From: Gammaproteobacteria bacterium
GTDB lineage: Bacteria > Pseudomonadota > Gammaproteobacteria > Pseudomonadales > Pseudomonadaceae
Reading direction: 5' to 3'
Length of the DNA: 64,000 nt
Assembly (NCBI GenBank): GCA_903970465.1
Contig: CAJCIO010000059.1
Coordinates: 1-64,000, forward strand
Part shown: positions 1 to 8,214 of the stretch, in pieces
How positions within the stretch are numbered: position 1 is the stretch's first letter
Layout of the letters: each line of letters starts with the position of its first letter
Position numbers and translations under genes: made by a program
The notes under the pieces: generated by a model
What the model was told of the DNA's origin: nothing
Databases searched by the model: none
The model's input: the letters and a program-made list of their open reading frames with translations, nothing else

Positions 1-41
1 AGAGGGGGGAGATTTTGCAGTTTTGCGCAAGCCAAGCAGAC

Positions 42-112
42 CCTTTCGCGGGCAAGCCTTGCTCCCACATGAGTACGACTCAGGTGTGGGACCCAGGCTT
101 GCCCGCGAAGAG
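42..112. repeat. REP/REPIN element 1
   Basis: Two inverted REP arms, one with core TTCGCGGGCAAGCCTTGCTC (from 45) and one with GGCTTGCCCGCGAAGAGGC (from about 96), separated by a short unique loop. It lies downstream of the fumarase stop codon and could form a long hairpin. The same family recurs about fifteen times in the window. Confidence 0.85.
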
Positions 113-175
113 GCTATAAGTATCAGCAGGTCTTTTGCGGACAGTCCGCAGAGGCACGCCCCCGCAGACCTTTCG

Positions 176-1699
176 TTACTTGATTTCGACCGCCAGGCTT
201 TCAGCGATCTTCTTCTGCCAGATCGCGGGACCGGTGATGTGCACTGATTCACCTTTGCTGTCCACGGCAACCGTGACCGGCATGTCCTTGACCTCGAACT
301 CGTAAATGGCTTCCATCCCCAGTTCTTCGAAGGCCACCACGCGCGACTTCTTGATCGCCTGGGCGACCAGGTAGGCGGCACCACCGACAGCCATCAGGTA
401 CACGGCCTTGTGGTCCTTGATCGCTTCGATTGCAGTCGGGCCGCGTTCGGATTTGCCGATCATGCCCAGCAGACCGGTCTGATCGAGGATCTGGCGAGTG
501 AACTTGTCCATCCGCGTGGCGGTAGTCGGGCCGGCTGGGCCGACGACTTCTTCGCGCACCGGATCGACCGGGCCAACGTAGTAGATGAAGCGGCCTTTGA
601 GGTCCACTGGCAGCGTCTCGCCGCGGTTGAGCATCTCGACCATGCGCTTGTGCGCGGCATCGCGGCCGGTGAGCATCTTGCCGTTGAGCAGCACGGTCTC
701 GCCTGGCTGCCAGCTCTGCACGTCTTCCGGGGTCAGGGTGTCGAGGTTGACGCGGCGTGCCGACGGGCCCGCTTCCCAGACGATTTCCGGATAGGCGTCC
801 AGGTCCGGCGCTTCGAGCTCGGCCGGGCCGCTGCCATCGAGCACGAAGTGCGCGTGACGAGTGGCGGCGCAGTTGGGGATCATGCACACCGGCAAGGACG
901 CGGCGTGGGTCGGGTAATCCATGATCTTGACGTCGAGCACGGTGGTCAGGCCCCCGAGGCCCTGAGCGCCGATCCCGAGTTGGTTGACCTTGTCGAACAG
1001 CTCCAGGCGGATCTCTTCGATACGATTGGAAGGGCCGCGGGCCTTGAGCTCGTGGATATCGATGGATTCCATCAACACTTCCTTGGCCATGACCGCAGCT
1101 TTTTCGGCGGTACCGCCGATGCCGATGCCGAGCATGCCCGGCGGGCACCAGCCAGCGCCCATGGTCGGGACGGTCTTGAGCACCCAGTCGACGATCGAGT
1201 CGGACGGGTTGAGCATGGCCATCTTCGACTTGTTCTCGGAGCCGCCGCCTTTGGCCGCCACGTCCACTTCCACGGTGTTACCGGGGACGATGGAGTAGTG
1301 GATGACCGCCGGGGTATTGTCCTTGGTGTTTTTGCGGGCACCGGCCGGGTCGGCCAGAATCGAGGCACGCAGAACGTTTTCCGGCAGGTTGTAAGCGCGA
1401 CGCACGCCCTCGTTGATCATGTCATCGAGGCTCATGGTGGCACCGCCCCAGCTCACGCTCATGCCGACGCGCACAAACACGGTGACGATACCGGTGTCCT
1501 GGCAGATCGGCCGATGGCCGGTGGCGCACATGCGCGAGTTGATCAGAATCTGGGCAATGGAATCACGGGCCGCTGGCGACTCTTCGCGCAGGTAAGCCTC
1601 GTGCATGGCCTGGATGAAATCCACGGGATGATAGAAGGAAATGAACTGCAAGGCATCGGCGACGCTCTGTATCAGGTCGTCTTGTTTGATCACGGTCAT
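176..1699 (-). CDS. fumA: Fumarate hydratase, class I (iron-sulfur)
   Basis: Interconverts fumarate and L-malate in the TCA cycle (cytosol). The 507-residue protein has the class I layout: an N-terminal catalytic domain with three cysteines placed to ligate a [4Fe-4S] cluster (C66 in CQDTG, C185 in GAGWCPPG, C277 in IPNCAATRH) and a C-terminal Fe-S-type hydro-lyase domain with GPTTATRMDKF. The 119-residue spacing of the first two cysteines is that of the E. coli class I enzymes. An AAAGAGGAG ribosome binding site precedes the ATG. In P. aeruginosa the orthologous fumarase also lies beside sadC, so the neighbourhood is conserved. An oxygen-labile cluster is expected from the family. Confidence 0.93.
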   Translation of the reverse strand: MTVIKQDDLIQSVADALQFISFYHPVDFIQAMHEAYLREESPAARDSIAQILINSRMCATGHRPICQDTGIVTVFVRVGMSVSWGGATMSLDDMINEGVRRAYNLPENVLRASILADPAGARKNTKDNTPAVIHYSIVPGNTVEVDVAAKGGGSENKSKMAMLNPSDSIVDWVLKTVPTMGAGWCPPGMLGIGIGGTAEKAAVMAKEVLMESIDIHELKARGPSNRIEEIRLELFDKVNQLGIGAQGLGGLTTVLDVKIMDYPTHAASLPVCMIPNCAATRHAHFVLDGSGPAELEAPDLDAYPEIVWEAGPSARRVNLDTLTPEDVQSWQPGETVLLNGKMLTGRDAAHKRMVEMLNRGETLPVDLKGRFIYYVGPVDPVREEVVGPAGPTTATRMDKFTRQILDQTGLLGMIGKSERGPTAIEAIKDHKAVYLMAVGGAAYLVAQAIKKSRVVAFEELGMEAIYEFEVKDMPVTVAVDSKGESVHITGPAIWQKKIAESLAVEIK

Positions 1700-2022
1700 G
1701 GCGCGCGCTCCTCTTTAAGGCGGGAACATTCATTAAGGTGGCTCGGCACAGGCCGACCCATCCTTCAAGGTGCGCCGACCCCTAGTGGTCAACGCAAAAA
1801 GGCGCGGCAGTATAGCGCGCATCCCTTCGCCGCACACGCGCCGAAGGTCTTGTTGCGGGTGTTTGGCGGCCCTGTCGTGAGGGTGTACGGCAGGTGGCAG
1901 GGAGCACAAGAGTTGTACAGAAGGTTAAAAATTGGATAGTTATTTTCGGGCCACGGCACTAAAGTGGCATCTGGCCATAAGCCCATCGGCTGCCAATCAG
2001 GGATGGAGTCCCTTAGCGTACG
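1700..2022. promoter_or_regulatory. Divergent fumA / sadC intergenic region
   Basis: These 323 bases separate the divergent fumA and sadC starts. On the plus strand TTGTAC (1913-1918) and TAGTTA (1937-1942), 18 bases apart, are a plausible but imperfect sigma-70 promoter for sadC. No convincing hexamer pair was found for fumA, and no ORF is supported. Confidence 0.35.
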
Positions 2023-3141
2023 GTGAGTCAACGAGTGACCGAAAAAGCCACACAAACATTACTTCTGAAACGCTTTGCCCTTGCCGCAGGCACCTATTGC
2101 ATGGTGCTGTTGCTGATGTGGGTAGCGATTCTAGGCAATTACTGCCATGCCTCTCTTTTCACTGCCGTTGTGGGCAGCGGCCTCGTGCTGCTCAGCCAAT
2201 CGGTACTGCTGGTGCTGTTCCTGCGCGGTGATAACCAGCGTTTTACCGACCCTAGCCTGACCGAGATACAAGTGGTCATGGCGGTTTGCTGGCATACCTG
2301 GTTCCTGGCTCAGCTGGAGGTGGCACGGGGCTCGTTGCTGGTGTTCTACGTATTGATTCTGCTGTTCGGCCTGTTCCACCTCAAGCAACGGGTGTTCATG
2401 CGCTGCGCGATGCTGGTGTTCCTGGCGTTCTCCGGCCTCAACCTGTGGGAAGGCTACGTCGGAAACCTGGGCGATCCGGGGCTGGCCTCGTTGCAGGTCT
2501 GTGTGCTGTTCGTGGTGCTGGTGTGGTTGTGTCTGTATGCCAGCTATGTGCAGGCTTCGCGCCATCGCATGCGCCAGCGTCGCTTTGCCTTGCAGGCCCA
2601 CCAGGACACCTTGCGCGGCATGATGCGCCAGCTCGAGGACCTGGTGGCCACCGACGAGTTGACCGGCCTGTTCAACCGGCGCCACTTTTTGCGCCTGGCC
2701 TCCCGTGAATTGATGCTGCTGAACAACGGCGCGCGCCACGGCATGGCGTTGATCGACCTCGACCACTTCAAGCGCATCAACGATATGCATGGCCATGCGG
2801 CGGGCGATCAGGTGCTGCAGGCCTTTGCCGAGGTCGCTGCGGGCTGCCTGCGCGAGGGCGACATCCTTGCCCGTTACGGTGGCGAGGAGTTCGTACTGTT
2901 GCTCCCCAACTGCGACAGCGCCCATCTGGTGGCCTGCTGCGAGCGTCTGCGCCTGGCCTTTGCCGGTTCTATGCCGCTGGGTGACAAGATCGATGGCTTG
3001 AGCCTGTCGGCGGGAATGACCCTGCTGGCCCCCGGTGACGATCTCGATGATGCCTTGCAACGGGCCGACCAGGCGCTTTACCGTGCCAAGCGAGGGGGGC
3101 GCAATCGGTGCGCCGCCGCTTGGGAAACAGCTGATGCCTGA
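2023..3141 (+). CDS. sadC: Membrane diguanylate cyclase, SadC-like
   Basis: Makes cyclic di-GMP from two GTP at the inner membrane. The first ~180 residues form about six hydrophobic segments. They are followed by a short amphipathic linker and a GGDEF domain with D245 (LIDLDHFK), the active-site GGEEF at 286-290, and an inhibitory I-site REGD at 277-280 exactly five residues upstream, so product feedback is expected. Translation starts at GTG. The SadC assignment rests on the six-TM architecture and on the fumarase / SadC / ferredoxin-reductase gene order known from P. aeruginosa. SadC there promotes attachment and exopolysaccharide production. The gene overlaps the next by 8 bases. Confidence 0.82.
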   Translation: MSQRVTEKATQTLLLKRFALAAGTYCMVLLLMWVAILGNYCHASLFTAVVGSGLVLLSQSVLLVLFLRGDNQRFTDPSLTEIQVVMAVCWHTWFLAQLEVARGSLLVFYVLILLFGLFHLKQRVFMRCAMLVFLAFSGLNLWEGYVGNLGDPGLASLQVCVLFVVLVWLCLYASYVQASRHRMRQRRFALQAHQDTLRGMMRQLEDLVATDELTGLFNRRHFLRLASRELMLLNNGARHGMALIDLDHFKRINDMHGHAAGDQVLQAFAEVAAGCLREGDILARYGGEEFVLLLPNCDSAHLVACCERLRLAFAGSMPLGDKIDGLSLSAGMTLLAPGDDLDDALQRADQALYRAKRGGRNRCAAAWETADA

Positions 3142-4069
3142 ATTGAGCGTGGGCCAGCAGCGTTGGCCGGTCGCGACCGGCAGCAACCTGCTCGATGCCC
3201 TTAACGATGCCGGCCTGAATGTCCCCTACAGCTGCCGCGCCGGCAGTTGCCACGCGTGCATGGTGCGCTGCGTGGGCGGCGAACCGCTGGACAGCAATCC
3301 TGGCGCACTTGCGCCAGCCCAGCGCGAGCAGGGCTGGCGCCTGGCCTGTCAGTGCCGGGTGGCAGACGACCTTGAAGTAGCGCTGTTCGACCCGCGCCGC
3401 GATGGCCTGGATGCCGAACTCATCGCCTGCGACTGGCTCAGCGCCGGCGTATTGCGCATCCGCGTGCGTGCCGAGCGGCCGCTGCGCTATCAGGCGGGCC
3501 AGCATCTGTTGCTGTACAGCGGCGTCATCGCGCGACCGTATTCGATCGCCAGCCTGCCGCAGCAGGATGATTTTCTCGAGTTTCATCTCGACTGCCGGCG
3601 GCCTGGAGCGTTCATCGATCGCGCGCGGCTGTTCCAGGTAGGCGATCACCTGCGCCTGGGCGAGTTGCGCGGCGGGGCGTTGCACTACGATCCCGACTGG
3701 CAGACTCGGCCGTTGTGGTTGTTGGCGGCGGGCACCGGGTTGGCGCCGTTGTGGGGGATATTGCGCGAGGCGCTGCGCCAGGAGCATCAGGGGTTGATTC
3801 GGCTGGTGCATGTGGTCCAGGAAGACGGCGAGCATTACCTGGCCGACTCACTGCGAGCGCTGGCGGCACAGTTCCCGCAATTGGAGGTGGAATTGCCCGC
3901 TGCGACCGACGTGCAATCGGCGCTGAGCCGGCTGCGCTTGCCGTCACGCCACACCCAGGCATTGGTCTGTGGCTCGCCCGCCAGCGTCGAAGCCTTTTCG
4001 CGAAGGCTATTCCTCGCAGGCCTGCCCCGTAATCAGTTGCTGGCAGATGTGTTCACCGGCCGCGCCTAG
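3134..4069 (+). CDS. 2Fe-2S ferredoxin / FAD oxidoreductase
   Basis: An electron-transfer flavoprotein of 311 residues. The N-terminal plant-type ferredoxin domain has C34, C39, C42 and C72 in the C-x4-C-x2-C...C pattern. The FAD domain has the RPYS motif at 134-137, and an NAD(P)-binding domain has GTGLAP at 200-205. This is the layout of reductase components of oxygenases, but no oxygenase is nearby and the electron acceptor is unknown. The ATG overlaps the end of sadC, so the two are probably co-transcribed. An in-frame upstream ATG at 3035 lies inside sadC and would add residues outside the fold, so it was not chosen. Confidence 0.85.
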   Translation: MPELSVGQQRWPVATGSNLLDALNDAGLNVPYSCRAGSCHACMVRCVGGEPLDSNPGALAPAQREQGWRLACQCRVADDLEVALFDPRRDGLDAELIACDWLSAGVLRIRVRAERPLRYQAGQHLLLYSGVIARPYSIASLPQQDDFLEFHLDCRRPGAFIDRARLFQVGDHLRLGELRGGALHYDPDWQTRPLWLLAAGTGLAPLWGILREALRQEHQGLIRLVHVVQEDGEHYLADSLRALAAQFPQLEVELPAATDVQSALSRLRLPSRHTQALVCGSPASVEAFSRRLFLAGLPRNQLLADVFTGRA

Positions 4070-4098
4070 CCGTCGATTACATGCTTCGTTCAAAAGCT

Positions 4099-4118
4099 AC
4101 CTAGCAGTTCTGCTAGTT
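4099..4118 (+). promoter_or_regulatory. lux-box-like palindrome
   Basis: ACCTAGCAGTTCTGCTAGTT contains a perfect 7+7 inverted repeat around TT and fits the CT-N12-AG rule of LuxR-family operators. I count 14 of 20 positions matching the las/rhl-type box ACCTGCCAGATCTGGCAGGT. Its centre lies about 43 bases upstream of the start expected from a weak -10 (TTGAAT, 4140-4145), the usual spacing for LuxR-type activation. Binding is inferred. Confidence 0.5.
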
Positions 4119-4184
4119 ATGGCCATCGAGATTAGTCGCTTGAATAGACAAGGCATTTGCCGACTCTCAATTCGAGGATTTTTG

Positions 4185-5432
4185 ATGAGCACTCTTGATT
4201 CTTCCAACGACCTCTCTCAAAAGCGTGGCGTATTACCGATCAACGGCGATACCGCAGCCATCCTGCAACTGCCCGACTCGGACAAGAAAATCCTGGCTAT
4301 CAATCTGGGCTCGCTCTACTGCGTAGCTCGGGTCAATGCCGAGTTGGAGCTGGATCTATCGTTCGGCCCCGATGGCAACGGGTATATCGAAGATAGTTTT
4401 GGTGATTTCGGGTTCCCGGCGGCCGCCACGGTATCGTTGCAAGGCGATAAATTGTTGATTGTGGGGGCCTATTTCGACTTCTTCACATCAATCGATCACT
4501 TGGCGCTGGCTCGCTATGACCTGCAAGGGAAGGTCGATACCGACTTTGGCGATAATGGCAAGGTGGTCGTCACGTTGCCTGAGGCCGGCCGTCGGCGCCT
4601 GCAGGGTCGGTTGCGGTCGGGTTCCAATTTACAGATCTGTCGCGACCCGATCGTCCAGGCCGACGGCAAGATTCTGTTTTTCCTTCTGGAGGTCAGCGAC
4701 GCGGATCCTGCCGGTCGCGCATTTCTGATCCGCTTGACCGCCGATGGCGATCTGGACGACACCTTCAATGGTCGAGGCTTCCAGCACGTGACCTTCGGCG
4801 GATACGAAATCAATCCCAGTGGCGTGCAGCTTCAAGATGACCAGCGAATTCTGGTTTACGGGGGGATTCAGGCGGGCACGCAGGGTACCAGTACCCAGAA
4901 CGCGGTCATCGCCCGATACGATGACCAAGGCGGTTTGGACACCACTTTCAACTCGACAGGCTTTGTGACGGAAGGTAGGGAGGGCCAGGTCTCCCGGTTT
5001 ACGGCGCTTCTGATCGACGCGAACAAACGAATCGTGGCCACCGGCGATGATGGAAACGAGTTGTTGATGGTCCGGCGCCTGGAAAACGGCGGGATCGACC
5101 CTAGCTTCAACAAAGGGCTGCCCGCAGTGATCCAGCTGCCTGTCGCCGTGGAAATTCTGCCGACGTTGCAGGTACAGCGTGGTGCCTTGGTGCTGGCTGG
5201 GACTTGCTATCAGCGTGGTACCACTACTTTTCGCGGGTTGCTGTTGCGTTTGTTGCCGGAGGGCGAGCTGGACACTTCCTTCGCTGATGGCCAGGGCTTT
5301 CTCGTCGCCGAGCCGGCATCGCAATGGTTCGCCCTGGCCATCGAATCTGATGACCAGATTGTCACCGCTGGCTATGTCTATGATCAAAACTATCGCGCCT
5401 GGATTCAGCGGGTCGGCATAGAGGGTATGTGA
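4185..5432 (+). CDS. Delta-60 repeat protein
   Basis: A 415-residue protein built from about six delta-60 units, each ending in a variant of [LIV]D-x-[STD]-F-(N/G): LDLSFGPDG, VDTDFGDNG, LDDTFNGRG, LDTTFNSTG, IDPSFNKG and LDTSFADGQG, roughly 50-65 residues apart. The family probably folds as a beta-rich, possibly propeller-like structure and its function is not established. No signal peptide or membrane segment is visible, so location is unknown. The start at 4185 was chosen because a CGAGGA Shine-Dalgarno lies 6 bases upstream; the ORF extends further upstream without support. The gene stands alone, 69 bases after the lux-box-like palindrome, and base composition is slightly less GC-rich than its neighbours. 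Confidence 0.75.
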   Translation: MSTLDSSNDLSQKRGVLPINGDTAAILQLPDSDKKILAINLGSLYCVARVNAELELDLSFGPDGNGYIEDSFGDFGFPAAATVSLQGDKLLIVGAYFDFFTSIDHLALARYDLQGKVDTDFGDNGKVVVTLPEAGRRRLQGRLRSGSNLQICRDPIVQADGKILFFLLEVSDADPAGRAFLIRLTADGDLDDTFNGRGFQHVTFGGYEINPSGVQLQDDQRILVYGGIQAGTQGTSTQNAVIARYDDQGGLDTTFNSTGFVTEGREGQVSRFTALLIDANKRIVATGDDGNELLMVRRLENGGIDPSFNKGLPAVIQLPVAVEILPTLQVQRGALVLAGTCYQRGTTTFRGLLLRLLPEGELDTSFADGQGFLVAEPASQWFALAIESDDQIVTAGYVYDQNYRAWIQRVGIEGM

Positions 5433-5606
5433 ATCACGGGCATGGCGAGCACTGCTCGGCAGAGTTGCGTGGGGTGGTTGGGATCGAAAGCAGAGCCGTA
5501 AGATTTTTATCGTCTGTTCAGCTTTTTAAAGCTGCGCGCCAAATCCCGGCGGGTCCTTTGCTGCGGGCCTGTGCGGCGCGCCCCTCCAGCAGGCCGCGTG
5601 GAGGCA

Positions 5607-5691
5607 CCTGAAGAGAGGGAGATCCCGGCAGGATGCCGGGTCAGGCGCGTTAGGCCATGGATGGCCTATTGCGCCGTGCCCTCTCTTCAGG
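5607..5691. repeat. Predicted three-way-junction palindromic element
   Basis: A perfect 13-bp outer stem (CCTGAAGAGAGGG at 5607-5619 against CCCTCTCTTCAGG at 5679-5691) encloses two further hairpins. One is CCCGGCA-GGA-TGCCGGG (5624-5640). The other joins GGCGC/GCGCC and TAGGCCAT/ATGGCCTA (5644-5675). All three stems are perfect or nearly so. The strand of any transcript is unknown. Confidence 0.65.
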
Positions 5692-5806
5692 CGTGTGCGC
5701 GCGGGTACCCTGAGCCTAGGCGAAGGGCCAATGGGCAGGGCGAGCCGCACAGGCCCGGACCAAGCAGGGCCAGCACGCAAATCTCAAACCCACCGCCAAC
5801 AATCTT

Positions 5807-5842
<36 letters not shown>

Positions 5843-5855
5843 CAGCCGCACAAAT

Positions 5856-5910
5856 AAGCCCCCGATCCCCTCGCTGCGGATAGGGTACGCAGCGAGCGGA
5901 TCGGGGGCCT
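5856..5910 (-). terminator. Terminator of the alginate operon
   Basis: Read on the minus strand, a long GC-rich stem (AGGCCCCCGATCCGCTCGC paired with the segment at 5856-5878) is followed by TTATTTG, 17 bases after the algA stop codon. There is one bulge near the middle of the stem. This should end the twelve-gene alg transcript. Confidence 0.75.
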
Positions 5911-5926
5911 GTTCCAGCCGTGACGC

Positions 5927-7378
5927 TTATTGAGCGATGGTTTTCACCGACACGCCGCGGTCGATCGGGGTCGACCGGCCGTAGATGTCTTCGAAACGCT
6001 CGATATCGTCTTCACCCAGGTAGCTGCCAGACTGAACCTCGATGATTTCCAGCGGGATCTTGCCCGGGTTGCGCAGGCGGTGCACCGACGCGATCGGGAT
6101 ATAGGTCGACTGGTTTTCGCACAGCAGGAACACGTTCTCGTCGCAGGTCACTTCTGCCGTGCCCGACACCACGATCCAGTGCTCGGCGCGGTGGTGGTGC
6201 ATCTGCAGCGACAGGCAAGCGCCCGGCTTGACCGAAATATGCTTGACCTGGAAGCGGCCGCCCATGTCCACCGAATCGTACGAGCCCCATGGACGGTACA
6301 CTTCGCAGTGGTTCTGAGTTTCGCTGCGGCCTTGCTCGTTGAGGGTCGCGACCATCTGCTTGACGCCCTGGACCTTGTCCTTGTGGGCAATCATCATCGC
6401 GTCCTTGGTTTCGACCACGACGATGTTGTCCAGACCGATCACCGACACCAGCTTGCCGTTGCCATGGATCATGCAATTGCGGCTGTCCTGGATGACCACG
6501 TCACCCTTGCTGACGTTGCCGTTGTCGTCCTTGGCGTTGACTTCCCACAGCGAAGCCCAGCAACCGACGTCGCTCCAGCCCGCCTGGAGCGGCACCACGC
6601 AGGCGCGCTGGGTTTTTTCCATCACCGAGTAGTCGATGGAGTTGTCCGGGCACAACGCGAACGTGGCATCGTCGATCTCGACGTTGTCGCCTTCATGCAC
6701 GCTGCGCTCGAGGGTCAGCATGCAGTTGTCGTAGATGTCCGAATCGTGCTTTTTCAGCTCTTCGAGGAAGCGGCTGGCGCGGAACAGGAACATGCCGCTG
6801 TTCCAGAAGTAACCGCCAGCTTCTACGAACTCGGTAGCGCGTTTTTCGTCAGGTTTTTCGACGAAATGCGCGACGCGGCTGACGCCCTCAGGCAGCAGCG
6901 CATCGTTGGTCGACTTGATGTAGCCGTAGCCGGTTTCCGGACGCGTGGCCGGTACACCGAACAGCACCATTTCACCGCGCTCGGCGGCCACAGTGGCCAA
7001 GGCCAGGGCGCGCTGCAGGGCTTTCTGGTCTTCGATGACGTGGTCGGCTGGCAGCACCAGCATCAGGTCGTCGCGGCCTTCGTTGACCAGCTTCATGGCG
7101 GTCAGGGCGACGGCCGGCGCGGTGTTGCGGCCGAAGGGTTCCATCAGGATGCCCTGGGTCTCGAGCTTGAGCTTGGCCAACTGCTCGTTGACGATAAAGC
7201 GGTGGTCCTTGTTGCAGACCACGATTGGCTTGTCCATGCCGTCGAACACCAGGCGTTCCAGGGTTTGCTGGAACAGCGTGTGCTCGCCGGTCAGGGCCAG
7301 AAACTGTTTAGGGAATTGCTTGCGCGAAAGCGGCCAAAGACGTGAGCCGCTACCACCTGACAAGATCACCGGAATCAT
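5927..7378 (-). CDS. algA: Phosphomannose isomerase / GDP-mannose pyrophosphorylase
   Basis: A bifunctional enzyme supplying the first and third steps of alginate precursor synthesis: fructose-6-P to mannose-6-P, and mannose-1-P + GTP to GDP-mannose. The N-terminal nucleotidyltransferase domain shows GGSGSRLWPLSR from residue 8 and FVEKP at 172-176 (K175 binds mannose-1-P in the P. aeruginosa enzyme). The C-terminal cupin isomerase domain has the metal-binding QMHHHRAEHW near 405-415. The start at 7378 gives 483 residues, the family length, with an AGGAG site upstream; an ORF extension to 7474 lacks support. Last gene of the operon. Confidence 0.97.
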   Translation of the reverse strand: MIPVILSGGSGSRLWPLSRKQFPKQFLALTGEHTLFQQTLERLVFDGMDKPIVVCNKDHRFIVNEQLAKLKLETQGILMEPFGRNTAPAVALTAMKLVNEGRDDLMLVLPADHVIEDQKALQRALALATVAAERGEMVLFGVPATRPETGYGYIKSTNDALLPEGVSRVAHFVEKPDEKRATEFVEAGGYFWNSGMFLFRASRFLEELKKHDSDIYDNCMLTLERSVHEGDNVEIDDATFALCPDNSIDYSVMEKTQRACVVPLQAGWSDVGCWASLWEVNAKDDNGNVSKGDVVIQDSRNCMIHGNGKLVSVIGLDNIVVVETKDAMMIAHKDKVQGVKQMVATLNEQGRSETQNHCEVYRPWGSYDSVDMGGRFQVKHISVKPGACLSLQMHHHRAEHWIVVSGTAEVTCDENVFLLCENQSTYIPIASVHRLRNPGKIPLEIIEVQSGSYLGEDDIERFEDIYGRSTPIDRGVSVKTIAQ

Positions 7379-7493
7379 GTTGTTTCTCCTAGATATTCGT
7401 ATGGGCTGACTGTTGTTGCCGTTTCTGTCTTGTTGTTGTTCCCGGTCGACCGGCCACCTGGCCAGTCGACGCAATGCTCATCACGCTAAAGGC

Positions 7494-8168
7494 TTACTTG
7501 CTCGCCACTGGCGGCTTGACCCACACCGGCGACAGGTTGCTGCCGGTGCCGGTGACGTACAGCACGGCCGCTTCACCGCGTTCCAGGGCAACCGGCTTGA
7601 GGTCCGAGACCTTCTTGTCGCCCTGATACAGCGCCAGGGTGACTTTCACCGGATTGATTTCACGATCGCCGTGGGCCTTGGGGGCCACGGAAGGGACCAC
7701 GTCGGTTTTACCGTCGGCGGTTTTCAGGGTCAGGGGCGCGTCGGTGAGGTTCTGCACGCGCACCAGGGATTTCTGCTTGTTCTTGAACGGAGGCTCATCC
7801 ACCAGCACAGGCTGGCCGCTGCCGTTATTGACGATGGTGTAGTACTGGTCCGAAGCCAGCTTCACCGGCAAGGTAGCGCTGCCGATCTTGGCGCTGTAGT
7901 CGCCTTGCGGCATGAAGCTGAAAGCGCTGCTGCCCTGCACGGGGATTTCATTGAGGCTGGTATTGCCGACGCTGGCAGCGACCGGTTGGTTGCCGGCGTT
8001 GTAGACCCGTACAAAAGTCGAGCCCTTGGGCGCGGTGGGGCCATACAGGGCCGAGTCACCGGCGGCGAAGGCCTGGACCGACAGCAGGCTCATGCCCGCG
8101 ACCAGGGCGCAGGCCTTGGCGATACGTTTGACAGCCGGGGTACGGGTGGCGGCAGTAGCGTTAGTCAT
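7494..8168 (-). CDS. algF: Alginate O-acetylation protein AlgF
   Basis: A periplasmic partner of AlgI/AlgJ/AlgX needed to acetylate mannuronate residues. The 224-residue precursor has a long signal peptide ending near residue 36 (SVQAFA-A), followed by beta-sandwich-like domains with FVRVYNAG and LVRVQNLTDAPL. The ribosome binding site AAGAGGAA lies 7 bases before the ATG. It sits between algJ and algA, the canonical order. No enzymatic residues are known for this family; its role is thought to be as an adaptor. Confidence 0.95.
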   Translation of the reverse strand: MTNATAATRTPAVKRIAKACALVAGMSLLSVQAFAAGDSALYGPTAPKGSTFVRVYNAGNQPVAASVGNTSLNEIPVQGSSAFSFMPQGDYSAKIGSATLPVKLASDQYYTIVNNGSGQPVLVDEPPFKNKQKSLVRVQNLTDAPLTLKTADGKTDVVPSVAPKAHGDREINPVKVTLALYQGDKKVSDLKPVALERGEAAVLYVTGTGSNLSPVWVKPPVASK

Positions 8169-8214
8169 GCGTCATTCCTCTTGCAATAGATTCGAGTGTG
8201 GGCCGCTGTGCAGC

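Noticed and set aside
410-1939. A 509-codon open frame opposite fumA
   Set aside because: Reverse shadow of fumarase; it has the same shadow composition and no domain.
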